Source: Endotrypanum monterogeii
Lineage: Eukaryota; Euglenozoa; Kinetoplastea; Trypanosomatida; Trypanosomatidae
Length of the DNA stretch: 64,000 bases
Reading direction: 5' to 3'
NCBI GenBank assembly: GCA_000333855.2
Contig: CM007320.1
Location: 1,913,147 to 1,977,146, forward strand
The position numbers and the translations under genes were made by a program. A model generated the notes under the pieces. The model was not told where the DNA came from. It saw only the letters and a program-made list of their open reading frames with translations, and did no database searches. Positions 30,701 to 39,893 of the stretch are shown here, one piece after another (positions within the stretch are counted from its first letter, which is position 1; each line of letters begins with the position of its first letter).

Positions 30701-33292
30701 CCCAACTCCGTCAACATCAGTGATAGCTCACGTAGTTGCCGCCTTGCTCAGGCCAGTACCTTGATGGCCACCTTGGTCTGGAGTGACCCTGGTCTAGCTG
30801 CTGAAGGCTCGAAGCGCAGTCAGGTGCACGACCTCGATCTCATGCTTCTGACTCAGTTCGGCAACACCTACTACTCCGGTGCTGGAGGAAAACGGGACAC
30901 CAGCGATACGGTGGAGCAAGTGCGAGTTTTGCTGCAAGGTGGTAGTGGCGGTTCAGCAGCCGAATGGACTGCCGGTTTCCGCGTCTTGGTGCGTGGTGCT
31001 TCCATCCGCAATCCAGAGGGGCAGTCGTTCGCGATGACTGTAAGTGCACCTGGGCTGACTGCCGTGAAGTGTGCGGATCTCTTCGCGGACTGGCGACGAG
31101 GCAAAACAGCTCCACAGCGCACAGCCGCTGGAGCCTTTTGTCCGATGAACTGTAGCCACCATGGCTCCTGCGATCCGAATTCACTGCTTTGCTCGTGTGA
31201 GCCCAGCTACACCTCCGTAGACTGTACAGAGTGCAATGCGGCTGTGGTGTGTCAAGGCTACGGTACGTGCACGGCACCGAGCATGCAATGCACTTGCGAC
31301 CCACGCGGCCACTTTGCCGATGCAAGCTGCTCCGTCTGTGCTGACGGGTGGTATGGCCCTCTGTGCGACTCGGACTGCGTGTGCCAAAACGGTGGTGTGT
31401 GTGACAAGCACACTGGACAATGTAGGTGCGTACAAAGTAGCAATCTTGGCGAAGGTTGCTTTAGCGGCGACAAGTGTCAATACTGCTGTGAAGGGCGCGC
31501 CGGGGATGCCTGCGACCAGGGCAGCTACTGGTGCAACACCACCGGTGCACCTGTTCTCGTTGGCGACACGGACAGCGGCTACATTCAGGTCAACGGTTAC
31601 GGGGCCTACCCGTACAGCACTACATGTCGCTGGCAGCTACAAGCTCCTCCCGGGCAGAAGGTCCACTTGCGCTTTATCTCGTACGACATTGAGCGGTACG
31701 ACTCTCTCAAGGTGTACGACGTCCTTGTGGATTCGACGAATCAAAGCCACTATAATCGAACTTCCTTGGGTACATTCAGTGGGTTTATGCGAACAGCGCA
31801 GTTTGTTCTCACTTCCTCTGGGAGTCGGATGGATGTGGAGTTCGTTTCCGACTGGTACGGGGCGGCCCCTGGATTCCTCCTGTTTTATCGCTTCACCAGA
31901 TGCGGTAGTCCCTGCAACCACCAGAATCTCACTAGCCAGCCTGAGCGCTGGCAGTGCAGCAGCAATTTTGGGCTACAGGAGGAACAGTGCCTGTGCAACC
32001 CGCCGTACGTCGGGTGGCACTGCAGCAGCAACGCATCAGACGTCGGAGTGCTTGCACAACAGCTGAACAGACTACCGATATCGACCCAAAACACAGCAAA
32101 AAAAGGCGATTTGGCTTGGATGATGCCGCGCTCTCCGATTACGGCAGTAGAGGCTGTCTTTTCTGTATTACTCGAGTCCGGTTACTCGTCGGAATGGCAG
32201 CAATGGCTTGACAACACTGACCTTACGGCCACCCTGACTGTGCCAGTGCGGGGAATCGCACGCATGCCGCTCGTTGTACATGGGCTCACCGAGTTGTATA
32301 TTCCTCAGCTGACACTTCCAACATCAGCGTTGTTCGAGGCAGGACAGTCACCTTCAGCTAATGAGACTCAAATTGTGGAGGCAGAGCTGAGGCTTGTCGT
32401 CAAGCTGCAAACAGATGGTGCATGGATGAACAAGCACGCAAAGCGACTCGGCTTGTCGCTGGGCATATCTTTGGCTTCTGAGAAAGTCTCGCGTGTGCAC
32501 ACGGAAGCGGTACAGAGCGCTGTAGTGGAGCCGGTGCTCTCAATTCTCGCGCGACATGGCATTGGGGGAGCTAATCTGCCCAGGGAGACGCTTCAGATCT
32601 CATCTGCTATTTCTGCTACAACCAACTGCAGCTCTACGCCCGTGAAACCGCTGTCTTTTGAAGCTTTCAACTTCACCCCCATCGTCCTCCAAGACCTTCA
32701 CGACTGCGCCTACTCGCAGGAAATCAATGTGAGAGTGCCTCTTCGATGGTTGCCACCTGGTGCCCTCTCGAGTATCCGTACGGAGACAAATACCACCACG
32801 GCGGCGGCGGCGGCGCGCTCGCGATGGACTGCGCGTGTCGTCTTTTTTTTATTTTGGAATGCAACAGCTGGTACTGAGGTGGCGAATGAGTCTGTTCTGG
32901 ATGCGGTAGTAGTAGCTCAGGATTTGAGACTGACTCGCGTGCTGCAGTCACGCTCCGCTAGCATCGCCTCCATCGCTTCGGTGACAACTACCGGCACTAC
33001 CTCAGAGAGACACGGGAAATTGGAGTGCGACCGCGTCACTTGTGTTCGTACTCTGATCGGTCAGCGACTGTTGCAACATGTACCCCGAGCGAGGTCCAGT
33101 GCACGACACTTATCGTGGAGGTTTGTGCTCGTTGTGCTCTCCGTCGCCGCTTGTTTTGGCGTGGCTGGCGGTGTTTTTCATGCGTTTATGCAGTGGGGCT
33201 CTCGACGGCGAAGCAGCCGGGAGGCCTATGTCGTGATCCTGAACACTGAAGAAGGCCATGAGATGCATTCACTCGATCAACCGCACATCTGA
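27734..33292 (+). CDS. Subtilisin-like serine peptidase, membrane-anchored, with EGF-like and CUB modules
   Basis: This has 1852 residues from the first in-frame ATG. Starts at 27788 or 27794 (MSWSCWG) place the hydrophobic segment FSTFLLYLFLVALLWALG nearer the N-terminus, as expected for a signal peptide or anchor. After a long Ser-rich pro-region comes the S8 domain: Asp645 in GLSDSGVD, His697 in GHGTHVAGT, the oxyanion Asn804 in SSGNEP and Ser886 in KGTSMATG, so the catalytic triad is complete. Residues about 1135-1235 are Cys-rich EGF-like repeats (CSHHGSC, CQNGGVCD). Residues about 1266-1390 form a CUB domain (SGYIQVNGYG, CRWQLQAPPG, YDSLKVYD). A transmembrane helix near 1795-1815 precedes a short cytosolic tail. 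Leishmania subtilisins are known to process secretory-pathway substrates. This one should act in the secretory or surface compartment, with substrate unknown. Confidence 0.92.
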   Translation: MCTLHCEAEPPPAERLGVMGMSWSCWGIKPYVRCFSTFLLYLFLVALLWALGTPDPSRELRRISYNLIDHVPEGTRDGQLGITTGHTFYRSARGHICSRRHQRFTFSFVIFAAAADTGSSPGTGDELTSSEGVPESSLSSLQSYLYSVEAARDALLIGGAIPTFPSDTAPSPYLAAAMERNVSTAAKGATENVQSLPSAPSSVPASLAASLNGRYVVFSRLPQQVESDDSPGISSGDDELSPQRGKHFEWQYGCLGAPCRTVDTLGGGTNTARGSSLRRTATRPVFPEVALRRVAAATAVFRERIPHATGAPSTPLRKIQDDRNTTKNREAEGETQLSGPRNVFAQTSSRSARRTVAAPLQTVPELEVHIVDARHILVYLPPHVDGFSPSASLLQALAASGREDGAVWRMWDIFAPRGGAKLKFSDKLRGLLEAANVTAGAHAGGGTVHKETDDLLPLLPLEVALWTARGMAGEVHSALVTSPRLRRFFQKGRAGTRPPACRARLSRVDEEVGTVTVEIKAGVQPPTLSGVGDISAHVSLWQSNSSRSLGHLHSEVLVRSCVREFLLCVAAHPAVRWVEETLRYAETLNLRASSIIQYGHCSSYALDANSDTAPGGKYSAGAAEMSHPFWDLGWNGTGEVIGLSDSGVDVQSCFFRDDVEPVAIYPKVNVRHRKILSYHPYEADGKPPDTKDRKSGHGTHVAGTAAGYCVGGLNKTTVGMAKYNGVATGAQLFVRDLSPGDREDLLLPANVLDLFTVARGVGARVSSNSWGLPTDATSYLAVEKMIDTFVAEQRDMLIIMSSGNEPKSGLYMPGRAKNVLTVGAHPNSLTGSLQDTVSPFSSTGPTYDNRRKPELVAPGGGSNTWITSARSADQPGCSVYDSKGTSMATGAVAGAAAIMRQYLREYWSIENPSAALLRAALVHSTKSFVASSDNRSEYGRLDLSLFLPHGGHTLDTDLAPIEHWILDDAVVKDGDVVQYCFALSGPSGKPNSVNISDSSRSCRLAQASTLMATLVWSDPGLAAEGSKRSQVHDLDLMLLTQFGNTYYSGAGGKRDTSDTVEQVRVLLQGGSGGSAAEWTAGFRVLVRGASIRNPEGQSFAMTVSAPGLTAVKCADLFADWRRGKTAPQRTAAGAFCPMNCSHHGSCDPNSLLCSCEPSYTSVDCTECNAAVVCQGYGTCTAPSMQCTCDPRGHFADASCSVCADGWYGPLCDSDCVCQNGGVCDKHTGQCRCVQSSNLGEGCFSGDKCQYCCEGRAGDACDQGSYWCNTTGAPVLVGDTDSGYIQVNGYGAYPYSTTCRWQLQAPPGQKVHLRFISYDIERYDSLKVYDVLVDSTNQSHYNRTSLGTFSGFMRTAQFVLTSSGSRMDVEFVSDWYGAAPGFLLFYRFTRCGSPCNHQNLTSQPERWQCSSNFGLQEEQCLCNPPYVGWHCSSNASDVGVLAQQLNRLPISTQNTAKKGDLAWMMPRSPITAVEAVFSVLLESGYSSEWQQWLDNTDLTATLTVPVRGIARMPLVVHGLTELYIPQLTLPTSALFEAGQSPSANETQIVEAELRLVVKLQTDGAWMNKHAKRLGLSLGISLASEKVSRVHTEAVQSAVVEPVLSILARHGIGGANLPRETLQISSAISATTNCSSTPVKPLSFEAFNFTPIVLQDLHDCAYSQEINVRVPLRWLPPGALSSIRTETNTTTAAAAARSRWTARVVFFLFWNATAGTEVANESVLDAVVVAQDLRLTRVLQSRSASIASIASVTTTGTTSERHGKLECDRVTCVRTLIGQRLLQHVPRARSSARHLSWRFVLVVLSVAACFGVAGGVFHAFMQWGSRRRSSREAYVVILNTEEGHEMHSLDQPHI

Positions 33293-34606
33293 CCAGCGCT
33301 GTATATAGCGTCTGAGCCCTGCGCACAGGGTGCAGAATATCAAACTGTTTCGGGTCGGTTTGGGTTAGGAGAATCGTGTTACTCTGCATTTAAAAAAAGT
33401 AGTAGCATCACATTTGCTTGCGCGAACCCTGAGATGACTCATGCGTCGCAATTTCTCTACCTGTGCGAAGGTGTGTGCATGTGCATGCATGTTTCTTGCC
33501 AGGGTGACTGAACCCGAGTGCCTCAGAGCAACAAGGAGAACTGAACCTTTCACGCGTTCCTACATTCCCCCCTCCCCCCTCCCCCTCCTCAAAAAAAAAA
33601 AACGGGTATCTACTTTGCGCAAAAAGCCGACGAAGGGTAACGGACGGGGGCAACACTTTGATATTCTTATCTCAGCCCCCAAAGCAGCTTATCTTTCTTG
33701 CCTTCAAATTGTTTCCGTGACTCTCGCCCATTCAAGGTATGTCGTTGCCGCCCAAGGTTTACATGGGCTTTTTTTTTTGTTGGTATAATCAACAACAAAT
33801 GAACGAAACTGCATCAGAGGTTTAGAAGAATTGCATAGCATTGAAGACGAGGGAGAGACTGCTACGTTTCTTGTCCTCGGAGGATGTTTTTGCGAACTGT
33901 TCCTTTCCCTATCACGAGCCCTTGCTCCCCTGATGGGCTCTACGTCGCTGCTTTCCACGAGACTTGCATAGCCGGTACTTCTCTCGTCCCTTTGGCCTCT
34001 CCCACCTCTCTTTTGAAATTCTTACGGGGTCAGCTCCCTCTGACCCTAATTCCCACACCAAAATCAACTCCCTCTTAGATTTTGGTTTTATATGCTTTTC
34101 CCAACGACGTCCAGCATCCCCCACTTTTGTTTATTATCTGCCCGTGTCGTATTTTTTTCCTCTACTCTCTTCTCTTCTTCTCCGCCCAGGTTTATTGCCC
34201 ACCTTCGTTGATTACGCCTTTCATCGCTTACTTCCTTTTGGCGAAAAGACACACACACACACACACAGGGACACAGACACACCTGTGCATACTGAGTGTA
34301 CATTCAGGTGCAGCTGAAGATCCTTAAACCCATTTGTGTTTTCTGTTGCCCATCCTGTTCAACACATTTCGACACACTGTTTGCTCTTTTTTTTTTTTCT
34401 GCGGTCAACTGGGAAAAAAATAGGTTTAGCCTATTTTTCTACTTTTCAATTTTTTTTTCTCTGTTTGTTTCGATTCCATCTTTGCACCTCTCTTCGCTTC
34501 ACCCCCTTCTCCTTCTGACAACCCCAGCAGCAGCAGCAGTCTCTCATCCTTTTCGATATCTTTGGTGCTTGCTCTTCATTAGGGGTTTAGCGGTGACATC
34601 TTGCAA
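33293..34606. other. Intergenic region, no gene seen
   Basis: About 1.3 kb with an A run at 33590-33602, a (CA)n run near 34250-34267 and several T tracts. No gene is seen. Confidence 0.55.
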
Positions 34607-34659
34607 CCTTTTTTGTTGTTGTTGTTGTTGTTCGCGGTGCTCCTTTTCCTATATGACAG
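34607..34659 (+). promoter_or_regulatory. Likely spliced-leader acceptor of the ABC ATPase gene
   Basis: A T-rich and (TTG)n tract at 34607-34632 and a second tract (ctccttttcctat) are followed by gacag with AG at 34658-34659, about 148 bases before the ATG. Confidence 0.5.
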
Positions 34660-34806
34660 GGTGTTGTTGCGATTGTGCGCTTTCGGTATAGCCGCAGTAC
34701 TGTGCTCTGTCGACCTGCCCCCTTTCTCCTCTGGTTCGAAGTCGCGGACGCCCACACACTGCTCAAGGCACCCAGGTACGCGAGTTTCTCAGACGCAACT
34801 GTGAGG

Positions 34807-36192
34807 ATGCTTACGACGGAGAGAAACATTTTATCACTCAAGAGGGCATCCGCTACCTACCCAAATACCAATCCTATGTCGCTAGACGAGGTGCAGAAGG
34901 ACAGAAGCAGCCTTGTGAATGATGCATCCCTATCGGAAGTGAGTCGGCAGAGTGCGCTGCAGCGAGAGCCAGTGGTGCTGCGCATGCTTCATATCGGCAA
35001 GAGTTTTTCTCTCGCCGGCTCTGATGAGCGAGTAGTAGCACTTAAAGATATCACCTTGGCGGAGTCGGATCGGTCCAGTGAGGCAGCCCTGGCATCGGAT
35101 GGGCTCAGCGCTCACAGTCAAGACCGGCATACTTGGCCCCCACCCTTTTCGCCGGTTCGACGCGGCGAGTTTATTATGATCCGTGGCCCTAGCGGTGGTG
35201 GCAAGACAACACTGTTGAACATCATTGGCACCATCGACTCCTCCACAGAGGGCATGCTTGAGCTCAACGGTCAGACGCTTAACAAAAACACAAAAGAGAG
35301 TGTCTTGGCCGACATACGCCTCAAGACACTCGGATTTGTGTTTCAGACGTTCAACTTGATCGCCACTATGACGGCGGCGGAGAACGTGGAACTGCCCATG
35401 ACATTGTTGGGGAAGCTATCGTCGAAGCAGATGCGCTTGCGCTCTCGCCAGCTACTCACTCTAGTGGGACTGCGCAATCGCATCAATCACCTGCCCTCCG
35501 AGCTCAGTGGTGGTGAGCAGCAGCGTGTAACGATTGCGCGAAGCCTGGCAAACAATCCTTCTATTCTTCTGCTCGACGAGCCAACCGGTGATCTTGACAC
35601 GGTCAACACAATCGAGGTGATGGATCTGCTGATGCGCATCAACCGCCGCACGAAGACGACCTGCATAATGGTGACACACAACCCCGACATTGAGTGCTAC
35701 GCGGATCGAATCCTTTACGTGGCCGATGGTCGCTTCTCCAAGGAGGTGTACAATACGCTGCCCACGTGCCTTGACCTGGACGGCTACACCAAGTATTTGG
35801 CCCAGAAGGAGACACTGTCGACCGCATTAGCTCAACCCACATCCTCTATCGGCGAGAGCGAGTCGGATGTGGCAACTGTACCGAAGGCAGTAGAGCCCAA
35901 CAAAAACCACCAGAAGGGTCCACCGGTTGAACACTCAGCATTTCCTGAGACATCGACAGATTTAACTGGCTTAACGTTACCGTCGAGCTCCTCCTCGCGA
36001 ATTGCTTTGGCCTCCGTCTCACACGGGCAACCTCCGAACTCTCGCACCATCAAGACTCCGAGTAACCTCGCCCTTGCCTCTCCGAGTGGAAACCTATTGA
36101 ACCCCTTTTCCGGTGCTTCTTCACGTCGGACATCAGAGAAGCCTGGAAATCCACAAGACAACGTAATATTGCGTATTAGCGAGTCACGCTGA
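34807..36192 (+). CDS. ABC transporter ATP-binding protein, LolD/MacB type
   Basis: The protein has 461 residues from the first in-frame ATG. A single ABC domain spans about residues 55-315: Walker A GPSGGGKTT at 127, the Q-loop segment VFQTFNLIATMTAAENVELP, signature LSGGEQQRV at 233, Walker B ILLLDEPTGDLD at about 253-264, and a switch His in VTHNPD. The Q-loop and EPTGDLD contexts are hallmarks of the LolD/MacB/FtsE family, whose bacterial members power lipoprotein or peptide extrusion. No transmembrane helices are seen, so it would need a partner permease or act without one. About 45 residues are inserted between the first strand (LHIGKSFSLAG) and Walker A. The last 150 residues are Ser/Pro-rich and unassigned. 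It resembles the half-size ABCs sometimes called ABCH in kinetoplastids, but I do not assign a symbol. Confidence 0.88.
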   Translation: MLTTERNILSLKRASATYPNTNPMSLDEVQKDRSSLVNDASLSEVSRQSALQREPVVLRMLHIGKSFSLAGSDERVVALKDITLAESDRSSEAALASDGLSAHSQDRHTWPPPFSPVRRGEFIMIRGPSGGGKTTLLNIIGTIDSSTEGMLELNGQTLNKNTKESVLADIRLKTLGFVFQTFNLIATMTAAENVELPMTLLGKLSSKQMRLRSRQLLTLVGLRNRINHLPSELSGGEQQRVTIARSLANNPSILLLDEPTGDLDTVNTIEVMDLLMRINRRTKTTCIMVTHNPDIECYADRILYVADGRFSKEVYNTLPTCLDLDGYTKYLAQKETLSTALAQPTSSIGESESDVATVPKAVEPNKNHQKGPPVEHSAFPETSTDLTGLTLPSSSSSRIALASVSHGQPPNSRTIKTPSNLALASPSGNLLNPFSGASSRRTSEKPGNPQDNVILRISESR

Positions 36193-36623
36193 GTATGACA
36201 ACGCGTCTGTATTTCTGTGAACTCATGTTCATATATAACACGAACACGTTCTCGGGAGGAGGGAGAGGACTATCGTTATCGCCGAATGTGTGTGTGTGTG
36301 TGTGTGTGTGTGCGGGGTTCGCTGTGATGCGGTTTATGAATTATTGTACAGCTTCACATTTTCGAGGCTTGGAAGGTATTTTTTCTTCCCTCCTTTTTTT
36401 TTTCTGCAGTGGGCTGCTAAATGATATGCACGCGTTCCTTCTCTTCATTTCCTCTACCCCCGCCTTCGCTTTTGCGTCCTACGAAGAGGGGAAAGGTGCG
36501 TATCTATCAATTGTTACTCCGGCGTATATGTCTTCTCCCCTCTTTTTTTTTTTGAGCAACTGGGAACAGATGCTTCTCCATTCTTATCTTTATCCTCAAC
36601 TCCCTCGTACTTTGGGAAATATA

Positions 36624-36666
<43 letters not shown>

Positions 36667-39600
36667 TTGTATTCCTCCTTTTCCGCTTACGTATCTACTC
36701 TAGTCGTTTTATAGAGCTTTGGGGGCTTGGTCGTTGGCGGCGGACTGTTGCTTGATGCAGCGGCGCTGCAATGCAGCGCGTATTGGCTGTATTTTGTGCG
36801 GTATTTCTCCATATTTTCTTTTCAATAATGTGGTCTGTTTCCGCTCTTCTGAACTGCTTTAGGGGTTGAATTTGAACGTGTACCGTTACGTTGGGTGAGT
36901 GGCCGAGGGGGGTGGGGGTGGAGGTGGAGGGGATCGGTGTGTAAGAGGGGTGCTAACGCAGCCGTTAAGTTTGAACTACACACTTTGGCTGTGTTGTTTT
37001 TCCGAGAGTGTGCATACACTCACATTTTGGTTGCCCCATTTCCATATGTCTCGAAGATGTGCGCAATTGATCACGTGGCTCACCAATGGTTGACAACTGG
37101 AAATGAGTAAGATGTATCTCCTCTGATGTTGGGCCATGAGAGAAAATGTGTTGGGAGCGGGGATGGGGGAGATGGGTCAGGCTCAGGGTCAGCGGACGAG
37201 CCGTGGAGGGTAGCCGGGAGATGATCGACATACATCTTCACCCTTGAGACACTCTTTCCTAGTGTGTCTGACCACGTGGTAGTGGGGGGCCCCACTCAAA
37301 CTTGGTTCACGCACTGACTTCGCATGAGGGCACAGGGACATTTCGCCGCCGCCTCTTCGCAGGCTTCCTCAGCAGCCACCACTTCCTTTCTCATTTTCAA
37401 AAATCTCTTCCCCCCTTCCTACTCAACTCGCTCCCAAATTCCTTCACGGCGTGGTACTGATCCTTATGTTTGTTTTCTACGTGGGTGTGCTGCTTATATA
37501 CGTACATTTCTTTGTTCCCCGAAGTTGGTAGTGTATATCCTCCTTCCCCCCTTACCCTATTGCACCCTATTTCTCTCTCTAGGCGGGGGGGGGCAGATGA
37601 TGTTTGTAACGTATATTTCATTTCCCATTTTTGCTTTTGTTTTTTTTCCCCCATTGTCTCGCATCGTGGTGCTTGTATGAATCTACTTTCCCTTATATAT
37701 GAATTTCTTGTGCTGGCTTGCTGATTCTCGTCGTCTCCCCTTCTCCGCCCTTCCCTAATTTTCTCTGCTGCTTCCCTCCGCCCTTTCACTTCCCATCTTG
37801 TCCTGCGTGTTCCCCTTACCCAGGGGCGTGAGATTTATTTGTCATTGGACTTTCCCGTTATTTCTGTTTTCCTTTCCCCTATTTGCTTCTCTGCCTTTCA
37901 GCGACAAATGTGCAAAAAAAAAGAGGAGAAAAAAGCTTATGTACAAGGAGGTAGCGACATCCACTGATGTGGTGTACGAAATACAACCTTGACGAGTCCT
38001 GTCTCGACTAAGCTTTCGTCGTTTCACTTGGTGTTGGAGAGCGAGAGATCTGAAAGCATCTGTAGGTGGATATCTCGCGTGCATGGGCACATGATATTAT
38101 ACGTTATATATCTTTGGTCTATTGATGTGTTTCGCTGCCCTGCGGGTGATAATTTATATGGACACCGACCGGGAGAGAAGCGTCTTGAACTAATTGTTTT
38201 CTTTGTTCTCACACAGAACGGCACTCACAGTCATGTAAAGAAGAACGTTTGAGACGAGTATTCGTTTCGTGGCTTTGTCTTGCGTACGCATGTTCCCTGC
38301 ATCCATTATAGAATGTTTGTATCCTCCCCCCTCCCCCTGCGCTCAGCACCCCTCTTTCCCCCCAGACGATGAATATTTGCCTGCCTTCCGGACCTCCCCT
38401 TTTCTATTCTCATCTTCACCTTTTTTTCATATGAGCATCATCTATGTGCACATCCACACGCTTGCACAAACTGATACACCACCACCCATCCATCATCTCC
38501 ATGTGATCTCCTCCTACAAGCCCCCCCCCCTTCTCCCCCCCTTTCGCAGGGCCTATTTTTCGTGCCATCCTAAGATCACGACCATTACAGCAAACGGCTA
38601 AGCTGACACACCCACACACAAAAAAAAAACATTAAAAAAAAAGAGGAAGAACAGAAACACGAAAGAGATCTCCAATACAAATCAAGTACGTTTTGGTTGA
38701 CGCCTATGGAAAAATTTTTTTAGTTGCCTCTCTGCTCTTTTTATCTCTATGCTGTAGTCGTTGGCTAAGCCTAGAGTTTCTTCGATCTATTTATTTTGCA
38801 TTTTTCGGCTTCCACAGAGTAAGGTGACCCCGATACGTCAGCCTCTACGTATGTGTACGGGTATTGCCTGTACTCATTTGTTCCCCCGCCCCCCCTTTTT
38901 TTTTTTTAAATTATCTTTCACACCCTTGGCGATTTCATACACTGGTATAAAACGAGAAGTCGCTCGATATTTTACAACCTCTCTTTCTTTTCTATATCTT
39001 TTTTTTTTTTTTTCATTTCTCAGATCACGTATATCCGCGGGCAGCGGTACAATAACACATCGAAAAGGTCGGGTCCACTGCAAGGGCGCTGAAAAATACG
39101 AACACCGACGCAAAGAGTTGTGCCCAGTCGGACGTGCTCAGAGGATAGTAAGAACAGTTTGGCATTTGCTGTGTTGCTTCTCACTCCTTTACTATTTGAG
39201 TCGTAGGTTGTGTTGTACAGGGTATCTGCATCTCTTCCTTCTCTGATCCCCCCCTTGTCTCTACGTTCTCAACGCTTGCCTTCCTAACGACTGGCCTAAC
39301 GTTTCCTCCGTGCCTCCGTGCTCTCGCTGTCTTCCCCCCTTCAAACACGCACACACACGCACACGCACACACGCCTGCTGACAGGGTAGCCGTCACATTT
39401 ACGGTCTTTCGAGCATCTTCCTGTTTTGACACACTTGGGACTGATCCGGAATTCTCGACTGCGTTCATGGTGGTGGTTGCGTGCGTGTAGTGGCTGATCA
39501 CTTGTTTTTTTTTCCCCCTTCTGATCAGGGACTATTGTTACCAAAGTCGCCGCCGTAGGCCTCTTCAGTAGCGATTCTGTTTCTTGTTGTGTGTGTGCGA

Positions 39601-39809
39601 TCGTATGTGAATCGTAGTATTCTTCTTTCATCGTTTTCAAGTGTGTGTGTGTGTGTGTGTTTGCCGCTAAAGAATTATTTTCCTCGAGGTGTGCGTTATC
39701 ATCATATTGCTCATTCATCTTTTTTTTCTTGACTCCCCAAAGTGCAGTGCTCAAGGTCCGCTGCATCTCCGTTCTCATCCACCCGCTTCTCGTGTCCAGC
39801 TACGATCTT
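36193..39809. other. Long intergenic region, no gene seen
   Basis: About 3.6 kb. It contains (TG)n at 36290-36311, an (AT)n block at 36619-36664, G- and C-homopolymers near 37574-37582 and 38520-38530, and CA/GT runs at 39346-39373 and 39640-39661. No frame has gene-like composition. A non-coding RNA or lost gene cannot be excluded by reading alone. Confidence 0.5.
36619..36664. repeat. (AT)n block
   Basis: About 45 bases of alternating A and T with two phase breaks, in the ABC gene 3' flank. Confidence 0.9.
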
Positions 39810-39840
39810 TTTACTTGATTTGTTTTTTTATTATTTCCAG
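39810..39840 (+). promoter_or_regulatory. Likely spliced-leader acceptor of the RING-CH gene
   Basis: A T-rich tract (tgtttttttattatttccag) ends with AG at 39839-39840, 53 bases before the ATG. This is one of the clearest acceptors here. Confidence 0.65.
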
Positions 39841-39893
39841 CTCTCCGTGCAAACCCACGGACACGAGATACTCACGAGGGGCTCATCGCCTTC

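Noticed and set aside
34731..34745. ggttcgaagtc resembling a tRNA B box
   Set aside because: No A box, acceptor stem or cloverleaf could be found around it. It lies in the leader of the ABC gene.
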